Shown: piece by piece, positions 45,005 to 54,657 of the stretch
Position numbering within the stretch: position 1 is the first letter of the stretch
Layout: each line of letters begins with the position of its first letter
Assembly: GCA_018399685.1 (NCBI GenBank)
Contig: JAGYOK010000003.1
Location: 35,144-99,143, forward strand
DNA from: Alphaproteobacteria bacterium
Lineage (GTDB): Bacteria; Pseudomonadota; Alphaproteobacteria; Micavibrionales; Micavibrionaceae
Length of the DNA: 64,000 nucleotides
Direction of reading: 5' to 3'
Notes under the pieces: generated by a model
Database searches by the model: none
What the model was told of the DNA's origin: nothing
What the model saw: only the letters and a program-made list of their open reading frames with translations
Made by a program: the position numbers and the translations under genes

Positions 45005-45107
45005 GCAAAAAAGAAAAACCGGACACTAAGGTCCGGTTAGTTGAACAGGGAGGTTTTGCGTCCTTACAAGACGCAGGATTACAAGAGAGTTGTAACCCCT
45101 AAAGCCG
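45005..45107 (-). ncRNA. Candidate trans-acting small RNA
   Basis: On the minus strand three stems occur in order: 45098-45090/45084-45076 (9 bp, G-U included, loop CTCTC), 45075-45070/45062-45057 (6 bp) and 45038-45031/45024-45017 (perfect 8 bp). The last is followed by TTTTTCTTTTTT, a classic Rho-independent end. The single-stranded linker 45056-45041 contains CCTCCC, complementary to a Shine-Dalgarno. A TATACG -10-like box is at about 45112. It is not explained as the LysR 3' end, being 120-220 nt beyond its stop. The 5' end is uncertain. Confidence 0.5.
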
Positions 45108-45227
45108 TATAGTCAGCTCACATTTTCAATATAACGGGATTATATGGAATTAACAAACGTGAATATTGCAGATAAGCTATGCATGTTTTGCATTGAAGTA
45201 TGTATAAAATGCAATTTTTTAGTACTT

Positions 45228-46130
45228 TTAAAGTTTAATCAGCGCCTTGTCTTTTCCTATATGATCGAAAAGAAAATCGCGCAGAGCAATAATTCTTTGA
45301 GAATTGCGTCTTTCTTGAGGATAAACAAAAAACATATCTACACCAGGTAGATCAAGTTCGGGGTAAACAACCTCAAGCGAATCATCATTATTAACAATAT
45401 AATCAGGAAGACAGGTGATCCCGGAACCTGATTTGACAGCATTAAGGCGCGTCTGCATGGAATTAATCATCATCACATTGGGATTATTATCTATATCAAC
45501 ATCCAACAGATTAAAAAGCCAGTTAGGCTTCAAAAAAGGTGTAGGAGTGTTGATTGGGTGCCCGATCATAAGGTGTTTTTTAAAATCCGTAATGCGGCTT
45601 GGTCGGCCGCGCTTGTTAAGATAATCCTTTGCCGCGCAAAGAGAAAAAGTGATATTAGCCATATGCCGTTCAATTAAATCACTATTATCAACGCGTTGCA
45701 GCCGAATAGCCACATCAGCTTCACGCTTGTTCAGATCGTAAACTCTGTCGTCTAACAACATAGTTAACTGAATTTGTGGGAAGGCCTCTTTAAACTGCGC
45801 AATACAAGGAGCTAGCCAGCTAGATGCAATGAACTCAACAGTAGTCAGGCTAAGTGGTCCAGCAGCTAGCGAGCGGGTATCTTTAAGCTGCATCTCGACC
45901 TGATTAAGCTTGTCATTGACATCGCAAGCTGTTTGTAAAAGAACCTCGCCTTGTTCAGTAAGCACTAGCCCTCGTGCATGGCGATGAAACAATGGTAGTC
46001 CCAGCTCACTCTCAAGATTGGCAATCTGACGAGATATTGCTGATTGACTTAAATTAAGTATTTCTTCTGCACGCGTAAAGCTGCCAGCTTCTGCTGCTGC
46101 TTTAAAAATTTTTAACTTATCCCAGTCCAT
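45228..46130 (-). CDS. LysR family transcriptional regulator
   Basis: A 300-residue regulator: an N-terminal winged HTH (FKAAAEAGSFTRAEEILNLS, QSAISRQIANLESELGLPLF) and a C-terminal substrate-binding domain (GPLSLTTVEFIASSWLAPCI). It lies downstream of trxB on the same strand and is convergent with aspC, with the candidate small RNA beyond its 3' end. It belongs to a LysR subgroup with 'MDWDKLKIF' start common in alphaproteobacteria. The target genes are unknown; trxB is a plausible one by position. Confidence 0.9.
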   Translation of the reverse strand: MDWDKLKIFKAAAEAGSFTRAEEILNLSQSAISRQIANLESELGLPLFHRHARGLVLTEQGEVLLQTACDVNDKLNQVEMQLKDTRSLAAGPLSLTTVEFIASSWLAPCIAQFKEAFPQIQLTMLLDDRVYDLNKREADVAIRLQRVDNSDLIERHMANITFSLCAAKDYLNKRGRPSRITDFKKHLMIGHPINTPTPFLKPNWLFNLLDVDIDNNPNVMMINSMQTRLNAVKSGSGITCLPDYIVNNDDSLEVVYPELDLPGVDMFFVYPQERRNSQRIIALRDFLFDHIGKDKALIKL

Positions 46131-46206
46131 TTTTCTAAAAGCCCCCTGTTTTGTAGTTTTTATATTTTTTATGATACAGGCTTAATGCATTTTAATTTAT
46201 AAATTT

Positions 46207-47145
46207 TTACTTTTTTTCTCCCAAAAAACGATCAGCTTCCAGCGCTGCCATGCAGCCCATAGCGGCCGCTGTTACTGCCTGACGGTATTTGTTATCAGCA
46301 ACGTCTCCGGCGGCAAATACACCCGGAATATTCGTGGCAGTCGAATCGGCTTTGGTAATCAGGTAACCTTCTTTATCCGTGTCTAGCTTGCCTTTAAACA
46401 TAGCTGTTTCAGGTTTATGTCCTATAGCAATGAATACACCATCTTTATCAATAATGCTAACTTCAGCGGTTTTAGTATTTTTCAGCTTTAGTCCCGTCAT
46501 GCCGGTGCTATCGCCAATAATTTCCTCAACTACGGTATCCCATATGAAATTAATTTTACCATGATTCAAAACGCGTTCCTGCATGATTTTTTCAGCTCGA
46601 AGCTCATCGCGTCGGTGAATAAGAGTTACAGAGTTGCAGAAGTTCGTAAGAAACAGAGCCTCCTCAACAGCGCTGTTTCCACCACCAACAACGGCTACAT
46701 CTTTCCCTTTAAAGAAAAAACCGTCGCATGTAGCACAAGCGGATACACCACGGCCTTTAAAAGTTTCTTCTGAAGGAATTCCAAGCCAGCGAGCTTTTGC
46801 TCCTGTGGAAATAATCAAGGTTTCTCCTTCGTAAACATTACCAGAATCACAAATAGCTTTAAAATGACTCCCAGAGAGATCAACATCTAGAACATAGTCA
46901 TTTACAATTTTAGACCCAACATTTTCTGCTTGAAGCTTCATTTGTTCCATGAGCCATGGCCCTTGAACGGGTTCTGCAAAACCGGGGTAATTCTCAACAT
47001 CTGTTGTAATCATAAGCTGCCCCCCTTGATCCATTCCTGTAACCAAAACAGGTTCAAGATTGGCGCGAGCGGCATAAATAGCGGCTGTGTAACCAGCTGG
47101 CCCTGATCCAATAATTAAAACTTTTGTTTTTTGTGTTTGAGACAT
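46207..47145 (-). CDS. trxB: Thioredoxin reductase
   Basis: A 312-residue FAD/NADPH-dependent reductase of thioredoxin. The FAD-binding site is GSGPAGYTAAIYAARAN, the redox-active disulfide Cys137/Cys140 is in SACATCDGFFF, NADPH-binding VVGGGNSAVEEALFL follows, and the C-terminal FAD motif is GVFAAGDVADNKYRQAVTAA. It is followed by the LysR gene in the same direction. Confidence 0.95.
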   Translation of the reverse strand: MSQTQKTKVLIIGSGPAGYTAAIYAARANLEPVLVTGMDQGGQLMITTDVENYPGFAEPVQGPWLMEQMKLQAENVGSKIVNDYVLDVDLSGSHFKAICDSGNVYEGETLIISTGAKARWLGIPSEETFKGRGVSACATCDGFFFKGKDVAVVGGGNSAVEEALFLTNFCNSVTLIHRRDELRAEKIMQERVLNHGKINFIWDTVVEEIIGDSTGMTGLKLKNTKTAEVSIIDKDGVFIAIGHKPETAMFKGKLDTDKEGYLITKADSTATNIPGVFAAGDVADNKYRQAVTAAAMGCMAALEADRFLGEKK

Positions 47146-47226
47146 TTTAGAATTACCCTAGATTATTTGTTGATTGCAGCCAACATCTTAGCCATTGAGA
47201 AAGCATAGTAAAGCTTTAAATAACAA

Positions 47227-48180
47227 CTAAAAAATTCCGCTGCGCTTTTTTATTTCATGTGCGACCAGTTGTGCATCATCAAGCGGAGTATAATTATAAG
47301 GCTCAAACGCACCATTTGTGTTTTTGAGCCTTCGTAGTGCACCATAATTTATAAGGTGCTCATGAAGGGACGCGATCCTTTGGGAGCCACCCTCAAGATC
47401 AATCATATAAACAGGTTTTCCCGTTGTACAGCATTCGGATATCATAGATGCGCTATCAGCTGTAACCAGCAGAAAATCAGACCAAGCCAGCAATCCCAAA
47501 TAAGGGTTTTCTTCTTTTTCATTCCATAAATAATTCGCATCGCTTCGTAATGAATCCTTAATAATTTTTCTGTTAGTAGCCCCGGTTCTTCTGGAGCATG
47601 TTATCATTAATGACCCGTTTATGTGCGAAAGCTTGTGCACAAGATCATTTGTGATGCGTAAGGTCATTTTGTATGCTTTGCTTGTTCCACCGACCAAAAC
47701 AGCAAAACGTGGCGATGGATATTTCTCTAAAAATGAAAAATGTTTTTTGGCATCTTTCAATAGTTCAGGCGTGATTTTGTTCGGGCTGGCGTGTGTAACA
47801 ATAACGTTGTCTCCACGTAAAGGATCATGTCTCGGTACCGCAACTAAATCAAAATATTTCGAAGAAACTCTGGGATCCTGTATCTGTACAGTATAAGTAG
47901 AATCGCCGCTCATCTTTTTTATGTATCTTGAGGCAGCTATGCTTTTACGGCCGCTTGCGATCAGTACATCAGGCCAAGGAGGATAAAGCGTTGGATCGAA
48001 AGTTCTTGCTTTTTCAAAGCCAATATAAGGAGAAAGGCTTTTCCAAGGCTCATTAAGAGCTATACGTTTTATTTCATAGGGAATACCCAAGGCGTTTGCG
48101 ACACCAACGCACTGGTTTTCTGTGCCTGCCAACCCTTCAGTTACTATCCAGCATTTCTTGTTATCATTTAAAGTATTCAT
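47227..48180 (-). CDS. ELM1/GtrOC1 family putative glycosyltransferase
   Basis: A 317-residue protein of the family named after the mitochondrial fission protein ELM1 (DUF1022). The features seen are WIVTEGLAGTENQCVGVANA at the N-terminus, DVLIASGRKSI, QIQDPRV, a Gly-rich FAVLVGGTSKAYK strand, and VTADSASMISECCTTGKPVY, which resembles a nucleotide-sugar glycosyltransferase C-domain. The family is typical of alphaproteobacteria and plant mitochondria. The enzymatic role is not proven. It lies upstream of trxB on the same strand. Confidence 0.85.
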   Translation of the reverse strand: MNTLNDNKKCWIVTEGLAGTENQCVGVANALGIPYEIKRIALNEPWKSLSPYIGFEKARTFDPTLYPPWPDVLIASGRKSIAASRYIKKMSGDSTYTVQIQDPRVSSKYFDLVAVPRHDPLRGDNVIVTHASPNKITPELLKDAKKHFSFLEKYPSPRFAVLVGGTSKAYKMTLRITNDLVHKLSHINGSLMITCSRRTGATNRKIIKDSLRSDANYLWNEKEENPYLGLLAWSDFLLVTADSASMISECCTTGKPVYMIDLEGGSQRIASLHEHLINYGALRRLKNTNGAFEPYNYTPLDDAQLVAHEIKKRSGIF

Positions 48181-48329
48181 ATGGCCTCTATGATATTTAT
48201 TTTAGCGATTGTTAATAAATGCTTGATTATTCAGTTTGGCAACATTATACCTTCCTTCTCAAATATAGAATATGAAAAGAGTATAATTGAGTAATATCAT
48301 AGTTTAAGCCATAGCAGAGTTAAAAGTAT

Positions 48330-48800
48330 ATGAGTCGTTCACGCCTTGATTTAATTGATAAAAAAATATTAAAAACACTTCAGGATAATGGTCGTATAAG
48401 CAACGTTGAACTTGCCGGGGAGGTCGGAATATCGCCACCCCCTTGCCTTCGCCGCGTACGCATCTTAACTGAAAAAGGCTATATAAAAAGCTATCATGCC
48501 GAAATTAATGCCTCTAAAATGGGATATGGTGTTTTTGTATTTGCCATGGTAACGCTAAAAAATCAGGATCAGGAGAGCATAAAGGCATTTGACGCTTATA
48601 TAATAAAATTTCCCATTATCAGAGAGGCGCATCTTCTTACCGGAGAAGCAGACATTATGCTCAGAGTGGTCGCAAAAGACTGGGATTCATATCAGGAATT
48701 TCTGACAAACGACTTGTTGTCGGCACCGAATGTGGCTTCAGTGAAGTCCTTTTTATCTTTGCGTACTGGCAAAAATCTTCATGGCATTCCTATAGAGTAA
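48330..48800 (+). CDS. Lrp/AsnC family transcriptional regulator
   Basis: A 156-residue regulator with an N-terminal AsnC-type HTH (LDLIDKKILKTLQDNGRIS, ELAGEVGISPPPCLRRVRIL) and a C-terminal RAM ligand-binding domain (EAHLLTGEADIMLRVVAKDW). It probably senses an amino acid and is autoregulated. It stands alone, divergent from the ELM1-like gene. The effector cannot be told from sequence. Confidence 0.92.
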   Translation: MSRSRLDLIDKKILKTLQDNGRISNVELAGEVGISPPPCLRRVRILTEKGYIKSYHAEINASKMGYGVFVFAMVTLKNQDQESIKAFDAYIIKFPIIREAHLLTGEADIMLRVVAKDWDSYQEFLTNDLLSAPNVASVKSFLSLRTGKNLHGIPIE

Positions 48801-48829
48801 ATTTTCATAAACCACGCTTATAGTTTATT

Positions 48830-49516
48830 TTAAGGGCGTCTAAAATGGCCATTATCTATAAAATATAGCGTCTGGTCGATAACTTCATTATTGAACATCA
48901 TAAAGCTGTGATTTGTTGGAATAACAACATGATCACTCATCCCCTCAATTTGAGTGCGTTTTACAGGGACAGCGCCGTCATGCTCGCCATCAAGCACCCA
49001 AAGAGATAAAGGATTAATATATTTGCTTCCCGCAATAATCCCAAGAGGGTAATTAATAGGGGAATCAATATGAGCATAATCCGTGCGGAGTTGCTGACCC
49101 GCCGGACCGAAAACAGCCTTAAAAATAGGGGATAAAAATTTTGTTTCTGAGAGCCAGTTGGCAAGCTCACTTCCTGAATTTGGTGGACCGAGCATTACGA
49201 CCTCTTTTAAATTAGTAGGTTTATACTGCGCAATATAATATCTCGCAATTAATCCTCCCATAGAGTGCGTAACAAAATATAATTTTGTATCACGGCTGTA
49301 ATTAGGGCTGGATAGAATCTCTTTATTAACAAAGTCGCTCAGTGCTTCTATGGACTTTTTTCGAGAAGGGTATTGAATGTTTAATGTAGAAAAACCTTTG
49401 TTTTTAAAGTGTTTTTCTATTAAACGCATATTCATTTTGCTGCGCAAAATTCCATGTAATATTACAACCAACCCCTTTGTACATGGAGCTACGTCTTTGC
49501 TCTGAGTGTTGCTCAT
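48830..49516 (-). CDS. Alpha/beta hydrolase (triacylglycerol lipase-like)
   Basis: A 228-residue hydrolase without signal peptide. The oxyanion-side motif VVILHGILRSKMNM is followed by the nucleophile elbow VTHSMGGLIARYYI (Ser in HSMGG) and MLGPPNSGSELANWL; a candidate acid is in DGEHDGAVPV and the final His in TNHSFMM. This fits the PGAP1/lipase-like family (COG1075 type). It is coupled to trmFO by a TAATG 1-nt overlap. The substrate is unknown. Confidence 0.85.
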   Translation of the reverse strand: MSNTQSKDVAPCTKGLVVILHGILRSKMNMRLIEKHFKNKGFSTLNIQYPSRKKSIEALSDFVNKEILSSPNYSRDTKLYFVTHSMGGLIARYYIAQYKPTNLKEVVMLGPPNSGSELANWLSETKFLSPIFKAVFGPAGQQLRTDYAHIDSPINYPLGIIAGSKYINPLSLWVLDGEHDGAVPVKRTQIEGMSDHVVIPTNHSFMMFNNEVIDQTLYFIDNGHFRRP

Positions 49517-50901
49517 TAGCCATCTATTCCTTTAATCCATGCATCAAGATTATCACGCGCAATATCCGTATAAACTTTTTTACGGTCTTTGCCTTTTAGC
49601 TTTTTGTGCTTGCCATTAGGTTGACGTGGGCGCAAATATTCTTCTTCCGGCGTTGGGAATAAGCCAAAATTAACATTCATTGGCTGAAAAGTTTCTTTAT
49701 TTGCCCCTTCGGTAATATGATTTAACAAGGCACCTATAGCAGTTGTATTTGGTGGCACAGGATGATCCCTCTTACCAAGGATTTCATAAGCCGCAAACCG
49801 ACCGGCCAACAGACCAATAGAGGCACTCTCCACATACCCCTCACAGCCGGAGATCTGTCCGGCAAAGCGTATGTGTGGATAAGTCTTTAATCGCAGATGG
49901 GAATCCAATAACTTTGGCGAATTGATAAAGCTGTTTCTGTGCATGCCGCCGAGCCTTGCAAATTCGGCATTCTCCAACCCCGGGATCATCTTGAATATGC
50001 GTTGTTGTTCACCGTACTTCATCTTGGTTTGAAACCCCACAAGATTATAAAGCGTTCCAAGCGCATTATCCTGTCGCAACTGCACCACGGCATAAGATGA
50101 ACCGTTTTTGTGCGGGTTAGTAAGCCCCACAGGCTTCATCGGACCGAAACGTAAAGTTTCGATTCCACGAGAAGCCATAACTTCAATAGGCATGCAGCCT
50201 TCAAAGTATGGTGTATTCTTTTCCCACTCTTTAAAATCACCATATTCCGCATGCGTTAATTCGTGAATAAACGTCTCGTATTGTTCTTTGTCCATAGCGC
50301 AGTTTAAATAGTCTTTTCCCGTACCCGCAGGGCCGACTTTGTCATATCTTGATTGGAACCATGCTGCGCCCATATTGACACTGTCCATATATACAATAGG
50401 AGCTATAGCATCAAAGAAAGACAAAGATTCTTCTCCTGTAAGGCTTTGAATTTCTGTACTTAATGCGTCCGAGGTCAATGGCCCTGTGGCAACAATTATA
50501 TGACCCCAGCCAGGATCTCTTAAAGAGGAGACTTCGCCGCGCTCTAATGTGATGTTTGGGTGAGCCTTTAATGCCTCATTAACTGAACTTGAAAAGCGCT
50601 CTCGATCAACCGCTAATGCACCTCCGGCGGGTACTGCGTGTGTATCAGCTTTTTCCATGATTACAGAAGACATTTTGCGCATTTCTTCATGAAGTAAACC
50701 AACTGCATTATATACAGCATCATCTGACCTGAATGAATTTGAGCATACAAGCTCTGCACATTTATCGGTTTGATGAGCTGCTGTGGATAAAACAGGCCTC
50801 ATTTCATGAAGTATAACCTGCACGCCCATGTTAGCCGCTTGCCATGCAGCTTCACTGCCAGCCAGCCCCGCTCCAATAATGTGCAATTTTTCTTTCTTCA
50901 T
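49516..50901 (-). CDS. trmFO: Folate-dependent tRNA U54 methyltransferase
   Basis: A 461-residue flavoprotein that forms 5-methyluridine at position 54 of tRNA using methylenetetrahydrofolate. The FAD-binding motif is [20 protein letters not shown]. The GidA-related [14 protein letters not shown] and the [28 protein letters not shown] and [20 protein letters not shown] motifs are diagnostic. TrmFO replaces TrmA in many alphaproteobacteria and Gram-positives. Confidence 0.95.
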   Translation of the reverse strand: MKKEKLHIIGAGLAGSEAAWQAANMGVQVILHEMRPVLSTAAHQTDKCAELVCSNSFRSDDAVYNAVGLLHEEMRKMSSVIMEKADTHAVPAGGALAVDRERFSSSVNEALKAHPNITLERGEVSSLRDPGWGHIIVATGPLTSDALSTEIQSLTGEESLSFFDAIAPIVYMDSVNMGAAWFQSRYDKVGPAGTGKDYLNCAMDKEQYETFIHELTHAEYGDFKEWEKNTPYFEGCMPIEVMASRGIETLRFGPMKPVGLTNPHKNGSSYAVVQLRQDNALGTLYNLVGFQTKMKYGEQQRIFKMIPGLENAEFARLGGMHRNSFINSPKLLDSHLRLKTYPHIRFAGQISGCEGYVESASIGLLAGRFAAYEILGKRDHPVPPNTTAIGALLNHITEGANKETFQPMNVNFGLFPTPEEEYLRPRQPNGKHKKLKGKDRKKVYTDIARDNLDAWIKGIDG

Positions 50902-51066
50902 AACCCACGGTTTTTATCAAGAAGCAATGGGCAAGGCAAATGAAAATAAAGCGATCTGAGGGAAAGAAGCAAAAGAAAATCATTGAAGGAGCAGAAGGCT
51001 TGCATAACATTATGAAACTATGTTCAAATACTAGAAGAAAGCATCTCCTTAACAAAGGAATAAGTA

Positions 51067-51528
51067 ATGGCAGGTTCTGTAAATGAGAGTGAGTTCTATA
51101 TGTGGCGGACGCTTTTTGCTGTCGCGCATGCTGATAATGTTCTCAAAGATGAAGAAATCTCGTTTATGGCGGGAATACTGGATGATGTGCAATTTACCGA
51201 TGAACAGACAGCAATTCTTAAAGATGATATTATTAATGTCAAAGATACCGCTGTGATGTTTAGCGGTATAACAGATCCGGTTGATCGTGTACAATTCTTT
51301 GAATTTGCCCGTGACCTTGTTTGGATCGATGGTGATTTTGCTTCTGAAGAGCAGAGCGTTACGATTAGCTTGTATAAACAGCATATGAAAGACACAACAG
51401 TCGACGAGCTTATTGGCAAAGTCTCTTTAGAGTTTGAAGAAGAGCCGGAATCTAGATATTCTCGTTCTGAAGGAAAAGGCGCTATAAGCATAATTGAGTC
51501 TTTTAAGAAGCGCTTTCTCGGAAAATAA
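51067..51528 (+). CDS. TerB-like helical protein
   Basis: A 153-residue all-helical protein with two related acidic segments (LFAVAHADNVLKDEEISFM and ARDLVWIDGDFASEEQSV), like the metal-binding repeats of TerB/DjlA-N-type domains, and a basic C-terminal helix (SFKKRFLGK). TerB-like proteins are linked to tellurite and stress responses, but the molecular role is unsettled. An AAGGAATAAGT site precedes the ATG. The family match is moderate. Confidence 0.65.
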   Translation: MAGSVNESEFYMWRTLFAVAHADNVLKDEEISFMAGILDDVQFTDEQTAILKDDIINVKDTAVMFSGITDPVDRVQFFEFARDLVWIDGDFASEEQSVTISLYKQHMKDTTVDELIGKVSLEFEEEPESRYSRSEGKGAISIIESFKKRFLGK

Positions 51529-51641
51529 TCTGTTCCTTTTCAGCCCCATAATTAATTAAAAGCACTCTTGAACTATTATGAAAGCGGACTTACTCTAGGC
51601 CTCAAAATATAATTGTATCTTTAAGGAGTATAAAAACAGCG

Positions 51642-51980
51642 ATGACCTTTGTTGTAACTGACGTATGTATTAAGTGCAAATACACTGATTGTGTAGAAGT
51701 GTGCCCCGTAGATTGCTTCTATGAAGGAGAAAATACGCTGGTAATAAACCCGGATGAGTGCATCGATTGCGGCGTATGTGAGCCTGAATGTCCCATTGAA
51801 GCCATATTATCGGATATGGATTCAGGGGCAGAGCCATGGCTGGAAATGAATAAAAAATTTTCTCAAGAATGGCCAAATATCACTGCGAAGAAAGAACCAA
51901 TGCCAGAAGCTGAAGAGATGAAAGATAAAGCCAACAAATATGAAGAGCATTTTAGTTCAAAACCCGGAGAGGGCGATTAA
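51642..51980 (+). CDS. fdxA: Seven-iron ferredoxin FdxA
   Basis: A 112-residue 7Fe-8S ferredoxin of the Azotobacter FdI type. Cys9, Cys17 and Cys50 are placed for the 3Fe-4S cluster, and Cys21, Cys40, Cys43 and Cys46 for the 4Fe-4S cluster. The C-terminal extension ([20 protein letters not shown]) is typical of FdxA. It is a soluble electron carrier. A YumC-type ferredoxin-NADP reductase gene lies nearby at 53.0-54.1 kb and could be a partner. cysK begins 16 nt after its stop. Confidence 0.94.
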   Translation: MTFVVTDVCIKCKYTDCVEVCPVDCFYEGENTLVINPDECIDCGVCEPECPIEAILSDMDSGAEPWLEMNKKFSQEWPNITAKKEPMPEAEEMKDKANKYEEHFSSKPGEGD

Positions 51981-51996
51981 AGAGAAAAAACGAAAA

Positions 51997-52998
51997 ATGT
52001 CTAATGACAATACCACAGTAATGAGCAAAAAAATTAGCTCCGAAGTTCATTTTCGAGGAAAGATATATGAAAGCATTTTAGATACCATTGGTGCAACGCC
52101 ATTGGTGCGGTTGTCGCGCTTTAAGGAAAAACATAATCTTTATGCAGATGTCTTGGCAAAACTCGAATATTTCAATCCCATGGCTTCGGTTAAGGACAGA
52201 GTCGGTTTGGCAATGATAGACGCTGCAGAGAAAGATGGTTTGATAACTCCGGGGAAGACAACAATTATTGAGCCCACATCAGGGAATACAGGGATAGCTT
52301 TGGCTTTTGTCTGTGCATATAAAGGTTATCGACTGGTTTTGACTATGCCGGAAAACATGTCCGTGGAACGCCGTAAAATGCTGCGATATTTAGGAGCAGA
52401 AATATCCCTAACCCCTGCCACAGAAGGCATGCAAGGCGCTATAAACCGAGCGCGCGAATTAATGAGAGAAGACAATAACAGTTTCTGCCCCGGACAATTC
52501 GAGAACGTAGCAAATCCACAAATTCACAGCATTACGACTGCAGAAGAAATATGGGCAGATACTAATGGAGACGTAGACATTTTTATTTCCGGGGTAGGTA
52601 CGGGCGGAACGCTTACCGGTAATGCTAAGACTTTAAAATCATATAATCCAAAGATAACCATTGTTGCAGTTGAACCTCAAGAAAGCGCCGTCATTAGCAG
52701 CAAAAAACCAGCTCCTCATGGAATACAAGGTATTGGAGCCGGGTTTATCCCGGAAAATTTGGATACCAGCTTAATTGATGAGGTGCAGTGTGTTAGCACA
52801 AAAGATGCTATAAGTATGGCTCGTGAGATTGCAACATCAGAAGGTATACCATGCGGCATATCTTCTGGCGCCGTCCTTAATGCTGCAAAAGAAATTGGCA
52901 AACGCAAGGAAAATAATGGAAAAAAGATTGTTGTTATAATACCTTCTTTTGCGGAGCGCTATCTCTCTACCCCACTGTTTGACGATATTATTGCGTAA
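51997..52998 (+). CDS. cysK: Cysteine synthase A
   Basis: A 333-residue PLP enzyme making cysteine from O-acetylserine and sulfide. The PLP lysine is Lys66 in ASVKDRVGLAM, the substrate loop is EPTSGNTGIALAFV, and the phosphate-binding loop is SGVGTGGTLTGNAK. The ATG at 51997 is preferred to the in-frame start at 51940, which would overlap fdxA; another possible start is 52021. It follows fdxA closely. CysE, its partner in the cysteine synthase complex, is encoded at 33.6 kb. Confidence 0.92.
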   Translation: MSNDNTTVMSKKISSEVHFRGKIYESILDTIGATPLVRLSRFKEKHNLYADVLAKLEYFNPMASVKDRVGLAMIDAAEKDGLITPGKTTIIEPTSGNTGIALAFVCAYKGYRLVLTMPENMSVERRKMLRYLGAEISLTPATEGMQGAINRARELMREDNNSFCPGQFENVANPQIHSITTAEEIWADTNGDVDIFISGVGTGGTLTGNAKTLKSYNPKITIVAVEPQESAVISSKKPAPHGIQGIGAGFIPENLDTSLIDEVQCVSTKDAISMAREIATSEGIPCGISSGAVLNAAKEIGKRKENNGKKIVVIIPSFAERYLSTPLFDDIIA

Positions 52999-53007
52999 AT
53001 GCTGCTT

Positions 53008-54123
<1,116 letters not shown>

Positions 54124-54170
54124 TTAAAATTCATAAAAAGTGGATTAACCGAAAAATTGATTAAATAAGT

Positions 54171-54545
54171 CTACGCTTTTTCAATAGCTTTTCGTACACG
54201 TGCTATCAGGTTATTATGGTCGAAGGGTTTAACAATATAATCATGAGCGCCTTTTCCCAAACATTTTGATACAGAATCTATATCATTTTTAGATGTAAGC
54301 ATAATAACCGGGATATCTTTTGTTTCTTCATTTTCTTTAAGTTTGTCCAGAGCTTCATATCCATCCATTTCCGGCAATTTAATATCAAGAAGAATAAGCT
54401 GTGGCGTTTGATTTTTAATAAAAGCAAAACCTTCATTAGCATCCTTTACCAAAGCAGGCTGAAAACCATTTTTTTGTAAAACGGAATCAACAATGGCCAG
54501 CAATGTATCGTCATCATCAATAACAAGAATAGTTTGTGTTGTCAT
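54171..54545 (-). CDS. Single-domain response regulator (CheY-like)
   Basis: A 124-residue receiver domain: acidic pocket ILVIDDDDT, phosphoacceptor Asp54 in LILLDIKLPEMDGYEAL, Thr84 (IMLTSKND) and Lys106 (DYIVKPFDHNN). There is no output domain, so it works by protein interaction. No kinase is adjacent. The ATG at 54545 has AAGGGGAAC upstream, preferred over 54575. A short AT-rich gap separates it from mutS. Confidence 0.92.
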   Translation of the reverse strand: MTTQTILVIDDDDTLLAIVDSVLQKNGFQPALVKDANEGFAFIKNQTPQLILLDIKLPEMDGYEALDKLKENEETKDIPVIMLTSKNDIDSVSKCLGKGAHDYIVKPFDHNNLIARVRKAIEKA

Positions 54546-54657
54546 ATTCTGTTCCCCTTGGAAGTAAAGCTCCACCTATAAGAAGATATAGCCTAAATAG
54601 ACAAGCTTCAACATAATATTTCAGCAAATAATAGTTAAATAGTAAAATGCAAAATGT

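Noticed and set aside
45144..45350. 68-codon open frame on the plus strand after aspC
   Set aside because: Overlaps the LysR 3' end antisense, no family features; promoter or small-RNA region is a better explanation.
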